From the NCBI GenBank assembly GCA_902826685.1, contig CADEFT010000001.1, positions 411,777 to 475,776 on the forward strand: a stretch of DNA of 64,000 bases, read 5' to 3'. This stretch comes from an uncultured Acidobacteriota bacterium. Its GTDB lineage: Bacteria > Acidobacteriota > Terriglobia > Bryobacterales > Bryobacteraceae. The translations under genes and the position numbers were made by a program. The first letter of the stretch is position 1. Each line of letters opens with the position of its first letter. This document shows, piece after piece, positions 12,048 to 20,287 of this stretch. The notes under the pieces are model-generated. The model saw only the letters and a list, made by a program, of their open reading frames with translations. It was not told where the DNA came from and made no database searches.

Positions 12048-12833
12048 ATGCGATCGATCCGGCTCATCGCTCTCGCGGCAGCGATGTTGTGGGTGCGTCC
12101 AGCTGCCCAGGCAAATCAGCTGCAACTGGTCGAATTGGCTCTGCGGCACAACAGCTCGCTTCTATTCGATATCTTCCCCACGCTGGGGGAAACGGCTCCT
12201 GCTTTAGCGGGGCTGAACCTTAGCAACTTCAATACCTCTACTGGCGTGGGGGACATCGTCTACACGATCACCACGCCGGGCATTCATTACTTCGTGGGCT
12301 TCTTCGATCACCAGGTCGTCGCCAACGGAACTCCCAATACGTTCACGAACGAAACCGGCGCATTGCTGGCGGGTTTCTCAACGCCTGGGGCCGGTCAAGT
12401 GGCCGAAGTCAATGACAACTGTCTGGGTGGCGGTGCCTGTGCGCCCAGCGTTTACGACAGAGCGGTGTCGACAAGCGGGGGAGTTCAACTGATTCAGAAT
12501 GCCCCGGGTGTGCTGGTGGGGCCTACCGACATCGCCATGGCAATGGGTTGGTCGCTTACGTTGATGCAGAATCAAATCGCCACCCTGACCTTGCGGATCA
12601 CCTGTACGCAAGTAGCGCTCGGGTGCGATGTATCGCAGCCCCACCTCGGGACGCTGGTGCTGGGGCAAAACGATCCGCTCGCTGGCGGCGGGTCCGACCT
12701 CTCTGTCTTTCTGTCGGGCAACGTTGTGATCACAGGCGATTCAGATCCCATTCCCGAACCTCGAACCACGGCTCTGCTCGCCGCCGCTTTGGGTGGAGTC
12801 ATGCGTTTGGCGAAGAACCGCAAGCGAACGTAA
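12048..12833 (+). CDS. PEP-CTERM sorting-domain protein
   Basis: 261 residues from the ATG at 12048 with GAGGAG upstream. A signal peptide (MRSIRLIALAAAMLWVRPAAQA) precedes a beta-rich body that has a four-residue C-L-G-G motif and scattered cysteines (about 126-190). The C-terminus carries the tripartite PEP-CTERM signal: P-I-P-E-P-R-T-T, a hydrophobic run L-L-A-A-A-L-G-G-V, and a basic end N-R-K-R. In other bacteria an exosortase cleaves this signal and the protein reaches the surface or extracellular matrix. The exosortase itself is not in the window. The PKD protein starts 30 bases downstream and is probably co-transcribed. Confidence 0.75.
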   Translation: MRSIRLIALAAAMLWVRPAAQANQLQLVELALRHNSSLLFDIFPTLGETAPALAGLNLSNFNTSTGVGDIVYTITTPGIHYFVGFFDHQVVANGTPNTFTNETGALLAGFSTPGAGQVAEVNDNCLGGGACAPSVYDRAVSTSGGVQLIQNAPGVLVGPTDIAMAMGWSLTLMQNQIATLTLRITCTQVALGCDVSQPHLGTLVLGQNDPLAGGGSDLSVFLSGNVVITGDSDPIPEPRTTALLAAALGGVMRLAKNRKRT

Positions 12834-12863
12834 TCGGGCCTACATCGGAAGGAGGCAACCAGA

Positions 12864-15389
12864 ATGAGACTGCCAATTTATATTTCCGCGTTCGCCGCGC
12901 TGGTGGTACCGATCTCGATGCAGGCGGTCGTGCCGGTCGTGAAAACGGTGCCCTGGGTGGCATCCAATCCTCTGATTCCGCATGACATCGTTGCGGGCAC
13001 AAGTACCCGGCTCAAGGGCACTTGCGACCAGTTTGGCGCCAGCATGCAGTATGTGTGGGACTTTGGCGACGGCTCATCGGTGGTGACGGGCGCGATCGCT
13101 ACATCGCTCGCCTCCTATGGCCTTGAAGCCTCGCACGTCTATGCCGGCTCGGTTGGGCAGACGTTCGTCGGCACGCTCACTTGCCGGAACACCTCCACGG
13201 GCGAACAGGCTTCCCGTAGTTACTATCTGCAGATTCGCGCCGCGGCGCTTGCGGCGGCCACGCTGGGTGTCCGGGTCAACATCGCCATCGACGAAGGACT
13301 CTGGTATCTGCATAAGTCGATGAGCCGCTCCGTGAGCGGGGCGACGCCGGGCCCGGCGGGGCTTGCCGTTGGAAGCTGGCGCGTGTGTCCGGGCGGATCG
13401 TGCGTGGCTAGCACCAACCACCCGTCGATCACCGCCGCCAACACACAGGCATTCGAGGTCAATGGACACCTAGAGGGTGGTTCGCCGGACAATCCTTACA
13501 CCGAAACAGTGCAGCGCGGGATGAGGCAGATCTTCAACGAACTGCAGGCGATCGCGGTCCCAGGTACGCAGACCAACGGTAGCGGCATCTTCAATCCGGA
13601 CACGAACGGGAACGGATACGGAGCGCTCACTCCCTCGACCTTCGAGTCATTCTACGAGATGGGCCAATTGATGGATGCCATAATCGCTTCGGGCACGCCG
13701 AACGCCGTTACGGTTACGGGCGCCACCGCGCCGGGCCCGGGAATACGGTCGCGGCAGTACAAGGACGTCGTGCAGGACATGGCGGACTACCTGTCCTTTT
13801 GCCAATCCGATTCGGGCTTCGCGGGCGGAAGCTGGTATTACACCTGCAACCAATCCACGGGCGACAACTCCATCGGTCAATGGGTCGCGATCGGGCTGAT
13901 CCCCGCGCAACGTACCTGGAATCTGGTCGTGCCTGCGGCCGTCCGTACTTTCCAGAATAATTGGCTTGCCAACAGTTACGACGCGGTCAACCGCTGGTTC
14001 GGATATCAGGGTCCCACTCCTCTCTGGGGACCCTATGCCACCACACCGTCGGGACTGGTTCAGCTGGCGCTGCATGGAAAAGGGCGTGGAGATGGACGCT
14101 GGGACGGATCCGAAACGCGAATGCGCGACAACTTCGGTAATGCCGGCTTTGCGAGCCTCGCCCCAAAGGGCTATTATTACGGGCTGTTTTCTCTCGTGAA
14201 GTCGATGCTGCTGCACGACAGTAATGGGGATGCCGTAGCCGAGCCGCTAACCTTGTTGCAGTCTTCGACCCCGGGCGTCGCACCGCTGGACTGGTATGGG
14301 GCTGAAACGCCTTCGGCTCCGACCAATGGCGTCGCCAAGACGCTGGTTGTGGACCAGAACGCGCTCGGATATTGGACCGGGCATAACTACACGTCCGAGC
14401 AGTATCCGTATGAGACGGCTTGGGCGATTATCATGCTGAACCGGACGCTGTTCGAATCCGGCGCGCCGGTCGCCGTGGCCAAGGCTACGCCGAACCCGGG
14501 CATCGCTAATGCCGTCATCACGCTTGATGGAACCGGGTCTTTCCACCAGGATCCGGCCAAGCAGATCGTGGCATACGCTTGGGATCTGAATAATGACGGC
14601 GTGTACGAGACCCCAGGGTCCATTGTCACCACATCCTTTGGCGCCGTCGGAAGCTATACGGTGCGGCTGCGGGTCACCGATAACGCCGGCACACCGGCGC
14701 TGGCATCGACGGCGATTAACGTGATTATCAGTCTTCCGCCGGTGGCTCCTTCGGCGAACGCGCGCGGACCGGCTGGTTCCTACAACTTCTGCATCGGCAA
14801 GACGCCCTGGTTCCTGAACGGAACGCTTTCCGTGAATCCCGACCAGGGGCTCTCGGAGCCGGGACGCCCCGGTGACACGATCATTTCCTATGAATGGGAT
14901 TTCCTCACCATCGGAGCGCCGAATTCGGCGGAAGCCAGCGGAGTCCAGCCAGACGTGACCGCGATCCTGGGACCGGCTGGCGCGCCGAACAACTACTTGG
15001 TGCAATTGAAGGTGACCGATCAGACTTCGGTTTCCTACCCCAGTTCCGGTCAACCGAACCTGTTCGGCGTCGATACGGCACAGGTCTTCGTTCGCGCCGC
15101 CACCGATCCGGCTTGCACCTGTGTCGCCAATCTCAGCGCGGCAGCGAACGCGACTGGAGTATCGCTTACCTGGACCGGTAACGTTCCGGGTACCATCCAG
15201 TCCGCAGTCTATCGTGCCACGACCAGCGGAGGACCGTACGCCAAGATCGGTACGGTTACGGGCAGCTCGTATTTCGACGGCACCGCCGTGCTGAATACGA
15301 CCTACTACTACGTCGTGCGCCCGATCGGCGCCAACACTCTGGAGATTTGCTCTTCCAATCAGGCGAGCGGAACTCCAAGGCGCCGGTAG
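12864..15389 (+). CDS. Large secreted PKD-domain protein with a helical (alpha/alpha toroid-like) middle region
   Basis: 841 residues. GGAAGGAGG precedes the ATG. A signal peptide (about 1-21) leads to a PKD domain at about 50-125 (Y-V-W-D-F-G-D-G). A helical region at about 130-550 contains repeated segments such as I-D-E-G-L-W-Y-L-H, S-I-G-Q-W-V-A-I-G-L and Y-E-T-A-W-A-I-I-M-L-N, similar to prenyltransferase/squalene-cyclase type alpha/alpha repeats. A second PKD follows at about 553-625 (Y-A-W-D-L-N-N-D-G), then a third more divergent PKD-like part (Y-E-W-D-F) and a fibronectin-III-like end (about 760-838). It has no catalytic signature that I can name. Together with the PEP-CTERM gene upstream it suggests a secreted or matrix function. 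Confidence 0.75.
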   Translation: MRLPIYISAFAALVVPISMQAVVPVVKTVPWVASNPLIPHDIVAGTSTRLKGTCDQFGASMQYVWDFGDGSSVVTGAIATSLASYGLEASHVYAGSVGQTFVGTLTCRNTSTGEQASRSYYLQIRAAALAAATLGVRVNIAIDEGLWYLHKSMSRSVSGATPGPAGLAVGSWRVCPGGSCVASTNHPSITAANTQAFEVNGHLEGGSPDNPYTETVQRGMRQIFNELQAIAVPGTQTNGSGIFNPDTNGNGYGALTPSTFESFYEMGQLMDAIIASGTPNAVTVTGATAPGPGIRSRQYKDVVQDMADYLSFCQSDSGFAGGSWYYTCNQSTGDNSIGQWVAIGLIPAQRTWNLVVPAAVRTFQNNWLANSYDAVNRWFGYQGPTPLWGPYATTPSGLVQLALHGKGRGDGRWDGSETRMRDNFGNAGFASLAPKGYYYGLFSLVKSMLLHDSNGDAVAEPLTLLQSSTPGVAPLDWYGAETPSAPTNGVAKTLVVDQNALGYWTGHNYTSEQYPYETAWAIIMLNRTLFESGAPVAVAKATPNPGIANAVITLDGTGSFHQDPAKQIVAYAWDLNNDGVYETPGSIVTTSFGAVGSYTVRLRVTDNAGTPALASTAINVIISLPPVAPSANARGPAGSYNFCIGKTPWFLNGTLSVNPDQGLSEPGRPGDTIISYEWDFLTIGAPNSAEASGVQPDVTAILGPAGAPNNYLVQLKVTDQTSVSYPSSGQPNLFGVDTAQVFVRAATDPACTCVANLSAAANATGVSLTWTGNVPGTIQSAVYRATTSGGPYAKIGTVTGSSYFDGTAVLNTTYYYVVRPIGANTLEICSSNQASGTPRRR

Positions 15390-15411
15390 TCCGGCAGTTG
15401 ATTGCGCGGAA

Positions 15412-15446
15412 GGAGCCGCTCCGGGAAAGGAGTGGCTCCCTGTTGT
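15412..15446 (+). terminator. Strong hairpin between the PKD gene and the receptor operon (terminator or attenuator)
   Basis: GGAGCCGCTCC (15412-15422) pairs with GGAGTGGCTCC (15429-15439) across all eleven positions with one G-U pair and a six-base loop, GGGAAA. It is followed by CTGTTGT, a modest T-rich run. It lies 23 bases after the PKD stop and 38 bases before the receptor start, so it can end the upstream transcript or attenuate readthrough. Confidence 0.55.
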
Positions 15447-15464
15447 CAGGGGAAGGCGTCCGTT

Positions 15465-15479
15465 GGAGGGTCGATCTTG
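15465..15479 (+). promoter_or_regulatory. Ribosome binding site that selects a TTG start for the Oar-like receptor
   Basis: GGAGG at 15465-15469 stands seven bases before TTG at 15477. This start yields a clean signal peptide (RSSWTRVLLASVVGGAAAFG after the initiator Met). An earlier in-frame TTG at 15402 would put a hydrophilic stretch ahead of it and would lie in the terminator-like region. Confidence 0.6.
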
Positions 15480-18400
15480 AGAAGCAGTTGGACGCGTGTT
15501 CTGTTGGCTTCAGTGGTTGGCGGTGCCGCCGCATTCGGCCAGATCACTCACGGAGAGATCTCGGGCCAAGTGCTCGACCCTGGCGGGCGCCCGGTGGAGG
15601 GCGCCCTGGTGAGCGCCTTCGAGACGGCCAGGCAGACCGGGCGAACGTCCCTCACGGCCCGGGACGGCTATTTCCGTCTGATCAACCTTCCGCCAGCGCA
15701 TTACCGGATCGAGGCGTCTAAGGATGCGTTTGCCACGTCTACCATCGAGGACGTGATCGTGACCGTCGACTCGCGCCGCGTCGTGAACTTCTCCTTACGC
15801 CTTTCAAGCCGCAAAGAGAGCGTCGAAGTGCGGGACGTGTTTTCGCGCCTTCAGACTGGATCATCCGAACTGAGCACCGTGTTCACGCGCGAGCGGATTG
15901 CCAGCCTTCCTCTAAACCGTCGCGATTTCCTTCAACTTTCGCTGCTGGCGCCGGGCGTGCTTCCACCGGTGGAAGAGTCGGAGCTATCCAGCCGGGGCGC
16001 GTTCGCCATGCATGCCAACGGCGGCCGCGAAGAGTTCAACAACTTCCTGCTTGACGGAGCCGACAACAACGACTCCAACGTCAACCGGTACAATCTGCAG
16101 CCTTCTGTGGAGACGATCCAGGAGTTCAAGATCAATACCAACTCCTACAGCGCCGAGTACGGCCGCAGCGGAGCGGGTCAAGTGAACGTGATCACGCGGG
16201 GTGGCACCAACGAGCTTCATGGCTTTGCACTGGAGTTTCTGCGGAACCGCCAGTTCGATGCCCGCAACACCTTCGCCGCATCGAAGCCACACTATGCGCG
16301 CAATCAGTTCGGCTTTGGACTGGGTGGACCGGTGATCAGGAACCGCGCCTATTTCTTTGCCAATGTCGAATGGCTGAAAGAGCGCCGCGGGGTGAGCCGC
16401 CTTTCCACCGTTCCGCCTGCCGGTGTGCGTCAAGGAAACCTGGCGGAGTTGGGGCGTCCAGTGCTGGACCCCTTCACGCGGCAACCGTTTCCAGGCGCCG
16501 TGATTCCGGCCAGCCGGATTTCAGCGCCAGGGTCTGCCCTGCTGAACCTTTTTCCCATGCCCGATAGTCCGGGTCTTACGGGAAATCTAAATCCTCAGCC
16601 GAGACTTCGGGACGATACGGCGACGGTTCATCTCCGCTACGACCAGCAGATAACAGCCAAGGACAACCTCACCCTTCGATACGGGATGGGCGACACCTAC
16701 CTGAAGGAGCCTTATTCGGAAGATACCGCCGCTTTGCCCGGATTCGGAGACTTGGTGGACGACCGCGGCCATAACGCCATGGTCCATCATCAGCGCGTGT
16801 TCTCACCGCGCGTTATGAACTCGATGCGTCTTGCCTTCAGCCGCTTCGGCCGGCGGATTCTGCCCGAGAACTACGCCGTTGATGCCAACCGGATGCTGGG
16901 GGTGAACTGGATCTTCCGCAACGAGCGGTCGGCTGGATATCCCATCTTCAACGTGGCCGGTCTGTCGAGTTTCGGCGACGCCAACTCTCTGCCCATCGAT
17001 CGAGCCGCCAATACCTACCACTTGGCGGAATCGCTCTCGGTAGCCTCGGGCAGGCATTACCTGCGGTTCGGCGGCGATATCCGCCGCAATGAGCTCAACG
17101 GCATGCTTGAGTTCTTCACGCGCGGCTCGCTGTCGTTCTCCGGTGCGCTATCGGGAACCGGCATCGGCGATCTGCTGCTAGGGTTGCCGTCATTCGCGCT
17201 GCAGTCGCGTGCGGAGAATCCGCAAACGCTACGGTCGACCGCCTATAACGTTTTCGCGCAGGACGACGTAAAGCTGAGCCCCAGCCTGACCCTCAACCTG
17301 GGAGCGCGGTATGAGTACGTGGTTCCGGCGACCGACCCGCGCGACCGCATGTCCACGTTGAACTTCGCAACCGGCAGAGTGGCCCAGGTTGGAACGAATG
17401 GCATTCCCAGGGCCGGCATCCAGCCAGACCGGAACAACATCGCCCCCCGCGTGGGTCTGGCCTGGAATCTCCGGAAGGGCACGGTTCTGCGCGCCGGGTA
17501 CGGGCTGTTTTTCGATTCCGGCATGTTCGTTGTTAATAGCGCACAGTACTTCAATCCGCCGCAGTTTAACCTGCGGGTGTTCTTTCCCACCGCTACCTCT
17601 CTGATCTCCCTCGCCGATCCATTTCGCGGCGGCATCGAACCTCCACCCACGTTGAACGTGCTGGATCCGAACTTAATTGGCGGTCATTTGCAGCATTGGA
17701 ACTTTGGAGTCCAGCAGCAGGCGCGCGGCCTGGGAGCATTTACAGCGTCGTATGGGGGTTCCAAGGGCACACACCTGATTCGGGCGCGCAATCTAAATCA
17801 GCCCCGTCCCGCAGCCGGAGACGTTCAGATGCGCCGTCCAATGCCCACGCTGGGCGCGATTTTTCTCGCCGAGAGCGGGGCGAATTCCAACTATCATTCG
17901 CTTCAGACCACCTGGGACAAGCCACTTACCCGCCTGTTTTCGCTGTGGGCCGTCTACACGCTGGGAAAGTCGATCGACGACGCTTCGGCGTTTTTGGGAG
18001 CCAAGGGAGATAAGAACTTCCCGCAGGACAGCCTGAACTATCGCGCCGAGCGGGCTGTTTCGGCTTTCGATATACGGCAGCGGCTAACGGCCGCCTACGT
18101 GGCCGCGCTTCCGGGAGGAGGCTGGTGGCGCCGCGATCTGCAATTGCGCGGCATCGTCACCCTCCAGGCGGCTCCTCCCTTCACTCCGATTCTGCGTTTC
18201 GACAACAGCAATACCGGAAACACGGGGGGCACTTTTGGGTCCGACCGGCCGGACCTGCTTCGCAGTCCGTTGCTTGCAGCCCGCACCGCCGGGCGCTGGT
18301 TCGATAGCGGCGCGTTCGCGCAGCCGGAGCGTTACCGCTTCGGAACCGCGGGCCGCAACATCCTGCGCGGTGGAGGAATCGCCAATTTCGACCTTGCGCT

Positions 18401-18581
18401 CGCCAAGCGCTTCGCCCTGCGCGAGCGCCACGCTCTGGCGATCGAGGTTCAGACATTCAATTTGTTCAACCGCGTGAACTACGAACTGCCCGAAGTGTTT
18501 GCCGACGAGCCGGCCTTTGGCCGGATTCTCGCCGCCAAGGCGCCGAGGCAGTTCCAGTTTGCTTTGCGATATGCGTTTTGA
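15477..18581 (+). CDS. Oar-like TonB-dependent receptor with carboxypeptidase-regulatory-like domain
   Basis: 1034 residues from the TTG at 15477. Signal peptide (about 1-21), then a CarboxypepD_reg domain (about 24-110; G-Q-V-L-D-P-G-G-R-P-V-E-G-A, D-G-Y-F-R-L-I-N-L-P). The plug segment (about 135-245) contains L-P-L-N-R-R-D-F and F-L-L-D-G-A-D-N-N-D, then S-Y-S-A-E-Y-G-R-S-G-A-G-Q-V-N-V, hallmarks of the Oar/SusC-like acidobacterial receptors. The barrel ends Q-F-A-L-R-Y-A-F with the terminal aromatic needed for BAM recognition. It heads a four-gene unit (unknown secreted protein, di-haem cytochrome, methyltransferase) whose stops and starts lie within 20 bases or overlap. The substrate is unknown. 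Confidence 0.9.
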   Translation: MRSSWTRVLLASVVGGAAAFGQITHGEISGQVLDPGGRPVEGALVSAFETARQTGRTSLTARDGYFRLINLPPAHYRIEASKDAFATSTIEDVIVTVDSRRVVNFSLRLSSRKESVEVRDVFSRLQTGSSELSTVFTRERIASLPLNRRDFLQLSLLAPGVLPPVEESELSSRGAFAMHANGGREEFNNFLLDGADNNDSNVNRYNLQPSVETIQEFKINTNSYSAEYGRSGAGQVNVITRGGTNELHGFALEFLRNRQFDARNTFAASKPHYARNQFGFGLGGPVIRNRAYFFANVEWLKERRGVSRLSTVPPAGVRQGNLAELGRPVLDPFTRQPFPGAVIPASRISAPGSALLNLFPMPDSPGLTGNLNPQPRLRDDTATVHLRYDQQITAKDNLTLRYGMGDTYLKEPYSEDTAALPGFGDLVDDRGHNAMVHHQRVFSPRVMNSMRLAFSRFGRRILPENYAVDANRMLGVNWIFRNERSAGYPIFNVAGLSSFGDANSLPIDRAANTYHLAESLSVASGRHYLRFGGDIRRNELNGMLEFFTRGSLSFSGALSGTGIGDLLLGLPSFALQSRAENPQTLRSTAYNVFAQDDVKLSPSLTLNLGARYEYVVPATDPRDRMSTLNFATGRVAQVGTNGIPRAGIQPDRNNIAPRVGLAWNLRKGTVLRAGYGLFFDSGMFVVNSAQYFNPPQFNLRVFFPTATSLISLADPFRGGIEPPPTLNVLDPNLIGGHLQHWNFGVQQQARGLGAFTASYGGSKGTHLIRARNLNQPRPAAGDVQMRRPMPTLGAIFLAESGANSNYHSLQTTWDKPLTRLFSLWAVYTLGKSIDDASAFLGAKGDKNFPQDSLNYRAERAVSAFDIRQRLTAAYVAALPGGGWWRRDLQLRGIVTLQAAPPFTPILRFDNSNTGNTGGTFGSDRPDLLRSPLLAARTAGRWFDSGAFAQPERYRFGTAGRNILRGGGIANFDLALAKRFALRERHALAIEVQTFNLFNRVNYELPEVFADEPAFGRILAAKAPRQFQFALRYAF

Positions 18582-18601
18582 CGCTTGGAGAGGATCCCGT
18601 T

Positions 18602-20284
18602 ATGATCATCCGACGATCGGTCAGCCTGGCGCCATTGCTGGCCGCCGCTTGCGGCTTGTGGGCTGCGGAACAACCGGCGGTCCGGCAGCCTGTCTTCGTT
18701 CAGTTGTTCGCCAAAGTCGACGACTACTACGAGATCAAGGTCACCGAGGACCGAATCCGCCGGGCCCTCGACATGGCCCGGGCTTTGCGCGAGAAGCACG
18801 CGGCCGTTCAGGCGCCCCTTACGCTCTACTTCAATGGCGCCATGGCCGAAGCTCTGTTCCAACGCAAGACGGATACGCTCGTTCAGGTTCGCAAGGCGGT
18901 CGACGACGGACTGGTTGAGATCGGCTACGATGGCGTCGACGAACCGACTCCCACGGCCCGGCCCAGGCCGAACTTCCGGAAGTCGAAGACGGCTCACGAC
19001 CGTTGGCTGGCGCGTTCCGAGGCGCTCGACTGGTTCCTCACGGAATGGAAAGACCCCGTGGACGGAGAACCCGTTCCGGCGAAAACGGGAGGATTGAAAC
19101 GAGTTATCGAGGTATTCGGCAAGGTGACCGCCATTCAAGGCGTCACGCTCGAGCTTGGGGGCGATCCGGAAACGGTTCATCTGCTCCAGCGGTTCAATCA
19201 GCGCTACATCGGGTTCGGGCTGCCGGAAGGCAATACGTTTCCAGCCCGGAACCTGCACGGCTTCGGCGGTGGTGTCGCAGCGGTAGCCCAACTGTTGAGT
19301 CCGGAAGCCGCAACCTCGCCCGAAGTGTTCTGGCTCAATGGAGTTCTCCGCCAATCCGACAACAACGGTTCCACCGTACACCGCCGGCAGCTGGCTGACC
19401 GCAAGGCGCTTGAGACCATGACGGCGGCCATCGACCGCGCTAGGCCGCACTTTCTTAAGGTTGAAGTTGCCGACTACGGCCGCTATTACAAGCCCCAGAC
19501 GCCTCCGGCGGTGCTGGCCAATCCGTTGCGGTATGCCTACGATAATCCCAAGGTTCCGAACTTTGGGGTGCAGATGCTGAATGCGCCGCCGCAAGTCGAA
19601 GAGACCTATAGCAAAGACGGTGAAACGCTGGATTGGCTGGCACAGTTTCTGGCTTCGAATCCGGGCAGCCGCTTTCTCTCCCCGTCGCTGCTGCTGGCGA
19701 TGGCGGCTCCGGCGCAGGGCCCGGTTTCGAAAGCCGGCCTGTTGACGGCCGTTCAAGGCATGCTGCGAAAGTGGGACGAGTACCGCAATTATGTTCCCGA
19801 GTACGCCTCCGATGGCACGCAATATTTTTCGCCGGCGGATATGTTCTATCTACTGGCGCACTCTTTGGCGGACTTGCGCCGCACCGGTTCGCTGCCCGAA
19901 TCGGTGACCGCCAAGCACGTTTACGGCCCGCTCGAAGCTCCCTCCTCGCAGGGTCCGTCGCAGGGCTCTATCGAAACTTCGGCGATCCTTCAGGCCGCTG
20001 AGGGTGTTTCCCGAACGATGACGGCGAAGGAGTGGAAACCGCTTCCGGACAACCATATTCCCGGCTGGATATCCGCCGGCGCCCTGCGCGTGAACTCCGC
20101 GCAGTTCCTGCGGCTCATGGCTTACGCGTTCGAAAGTGCAGCCTTGTCGAAGTCCACGGCTTCGTTTGAGCTGGCCACTTGTGAAATGCCGTCACCGGTG
20201 GGGCTCGTATTTCCCACGACCAGGCTCGGCGAGGACATGGGCGCTACATGGACGCTGAAGCCTGCGCCGCTGAAACTCGACTGA
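18602..20284 (+). CDS. Secreted protein of unknown function, possible deacetylase-like barrel with C-terminal wall-binding-like repeats
   Basis: 560 residues from the ATG at 18602, preceded by GGAGAGGA. A signal peptide (about 1-21) leads into an alpha/beta region (about 30-330) with F-V-Q-L-F-A-K-V-D-D-Y-Y and L-T-L-Y-F-N-G. The layout recalls NodB or GH57-like barrels, but the metal triad of NodB enzymes is not evident. The C-terminal third has two segments, near 415-440 (F-S-P-A-D-M-F-Y-L-L-A-H-S-L) and 498-515 (V-N-S-A-Q-F-L-R-L-M-A-Y-A-F). They resemble pseudomurein-binding-type repeats seen in some surface proteins. I do not recognise the family with certainty. It lies between an outer-membrane receptor and a cytochrome in one operon, so the role is likely periplasmic or surface. 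Confidence 0.6.
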   Translation: MIIRRSVSLAPLLAAACGLWAAEQPAVRQPVFVQLFAKVDDYYEIKVTEDRIRRALDMARALREKHAAVQAPLTLYFNGAMAEALFQRKTDTLVQVRKAVDDGLVEIGYDGVDEPTPTARPRPNFRKSKTAHDRWLARSEALDWFLTEWKDPVDGEPVPAKTGGLKRVIEVFGKVTAIQGVTLELGGDPETVHLLQRFNQRYIGFGLPEGNTFPARNLHGFGGGVAAVAQLLSPEAATSPEVFWLNGVLRQSDNNGSTVHRRQLADRKALETMTAAIDRARPHFLKVEVADYGRYYKPQTPPAVLANPLRYAYDNPKVPNFGVQMLNAPPQVEETYSKDGETLDWLAQFLASNPGSRFLSPSLLLAMAAPAQGPVSKAGLLTAVQGMLRKWDEYRNYVPEYASDGTQYFSPADMFYLLAHSLADLRRTGSLPESVTAKHVYGPLEAPSSQGPSQGSIETSAILQAAEGVSRTMTAKEWKPLPDNHIPGWISAGALRVNSAQFLRLMAYAFESAALSKSTASFELATCEMPSPVGLVFPTTRLGEDMGATWTLKPAPLKLD

Positions 20285-20287
20285 ACC

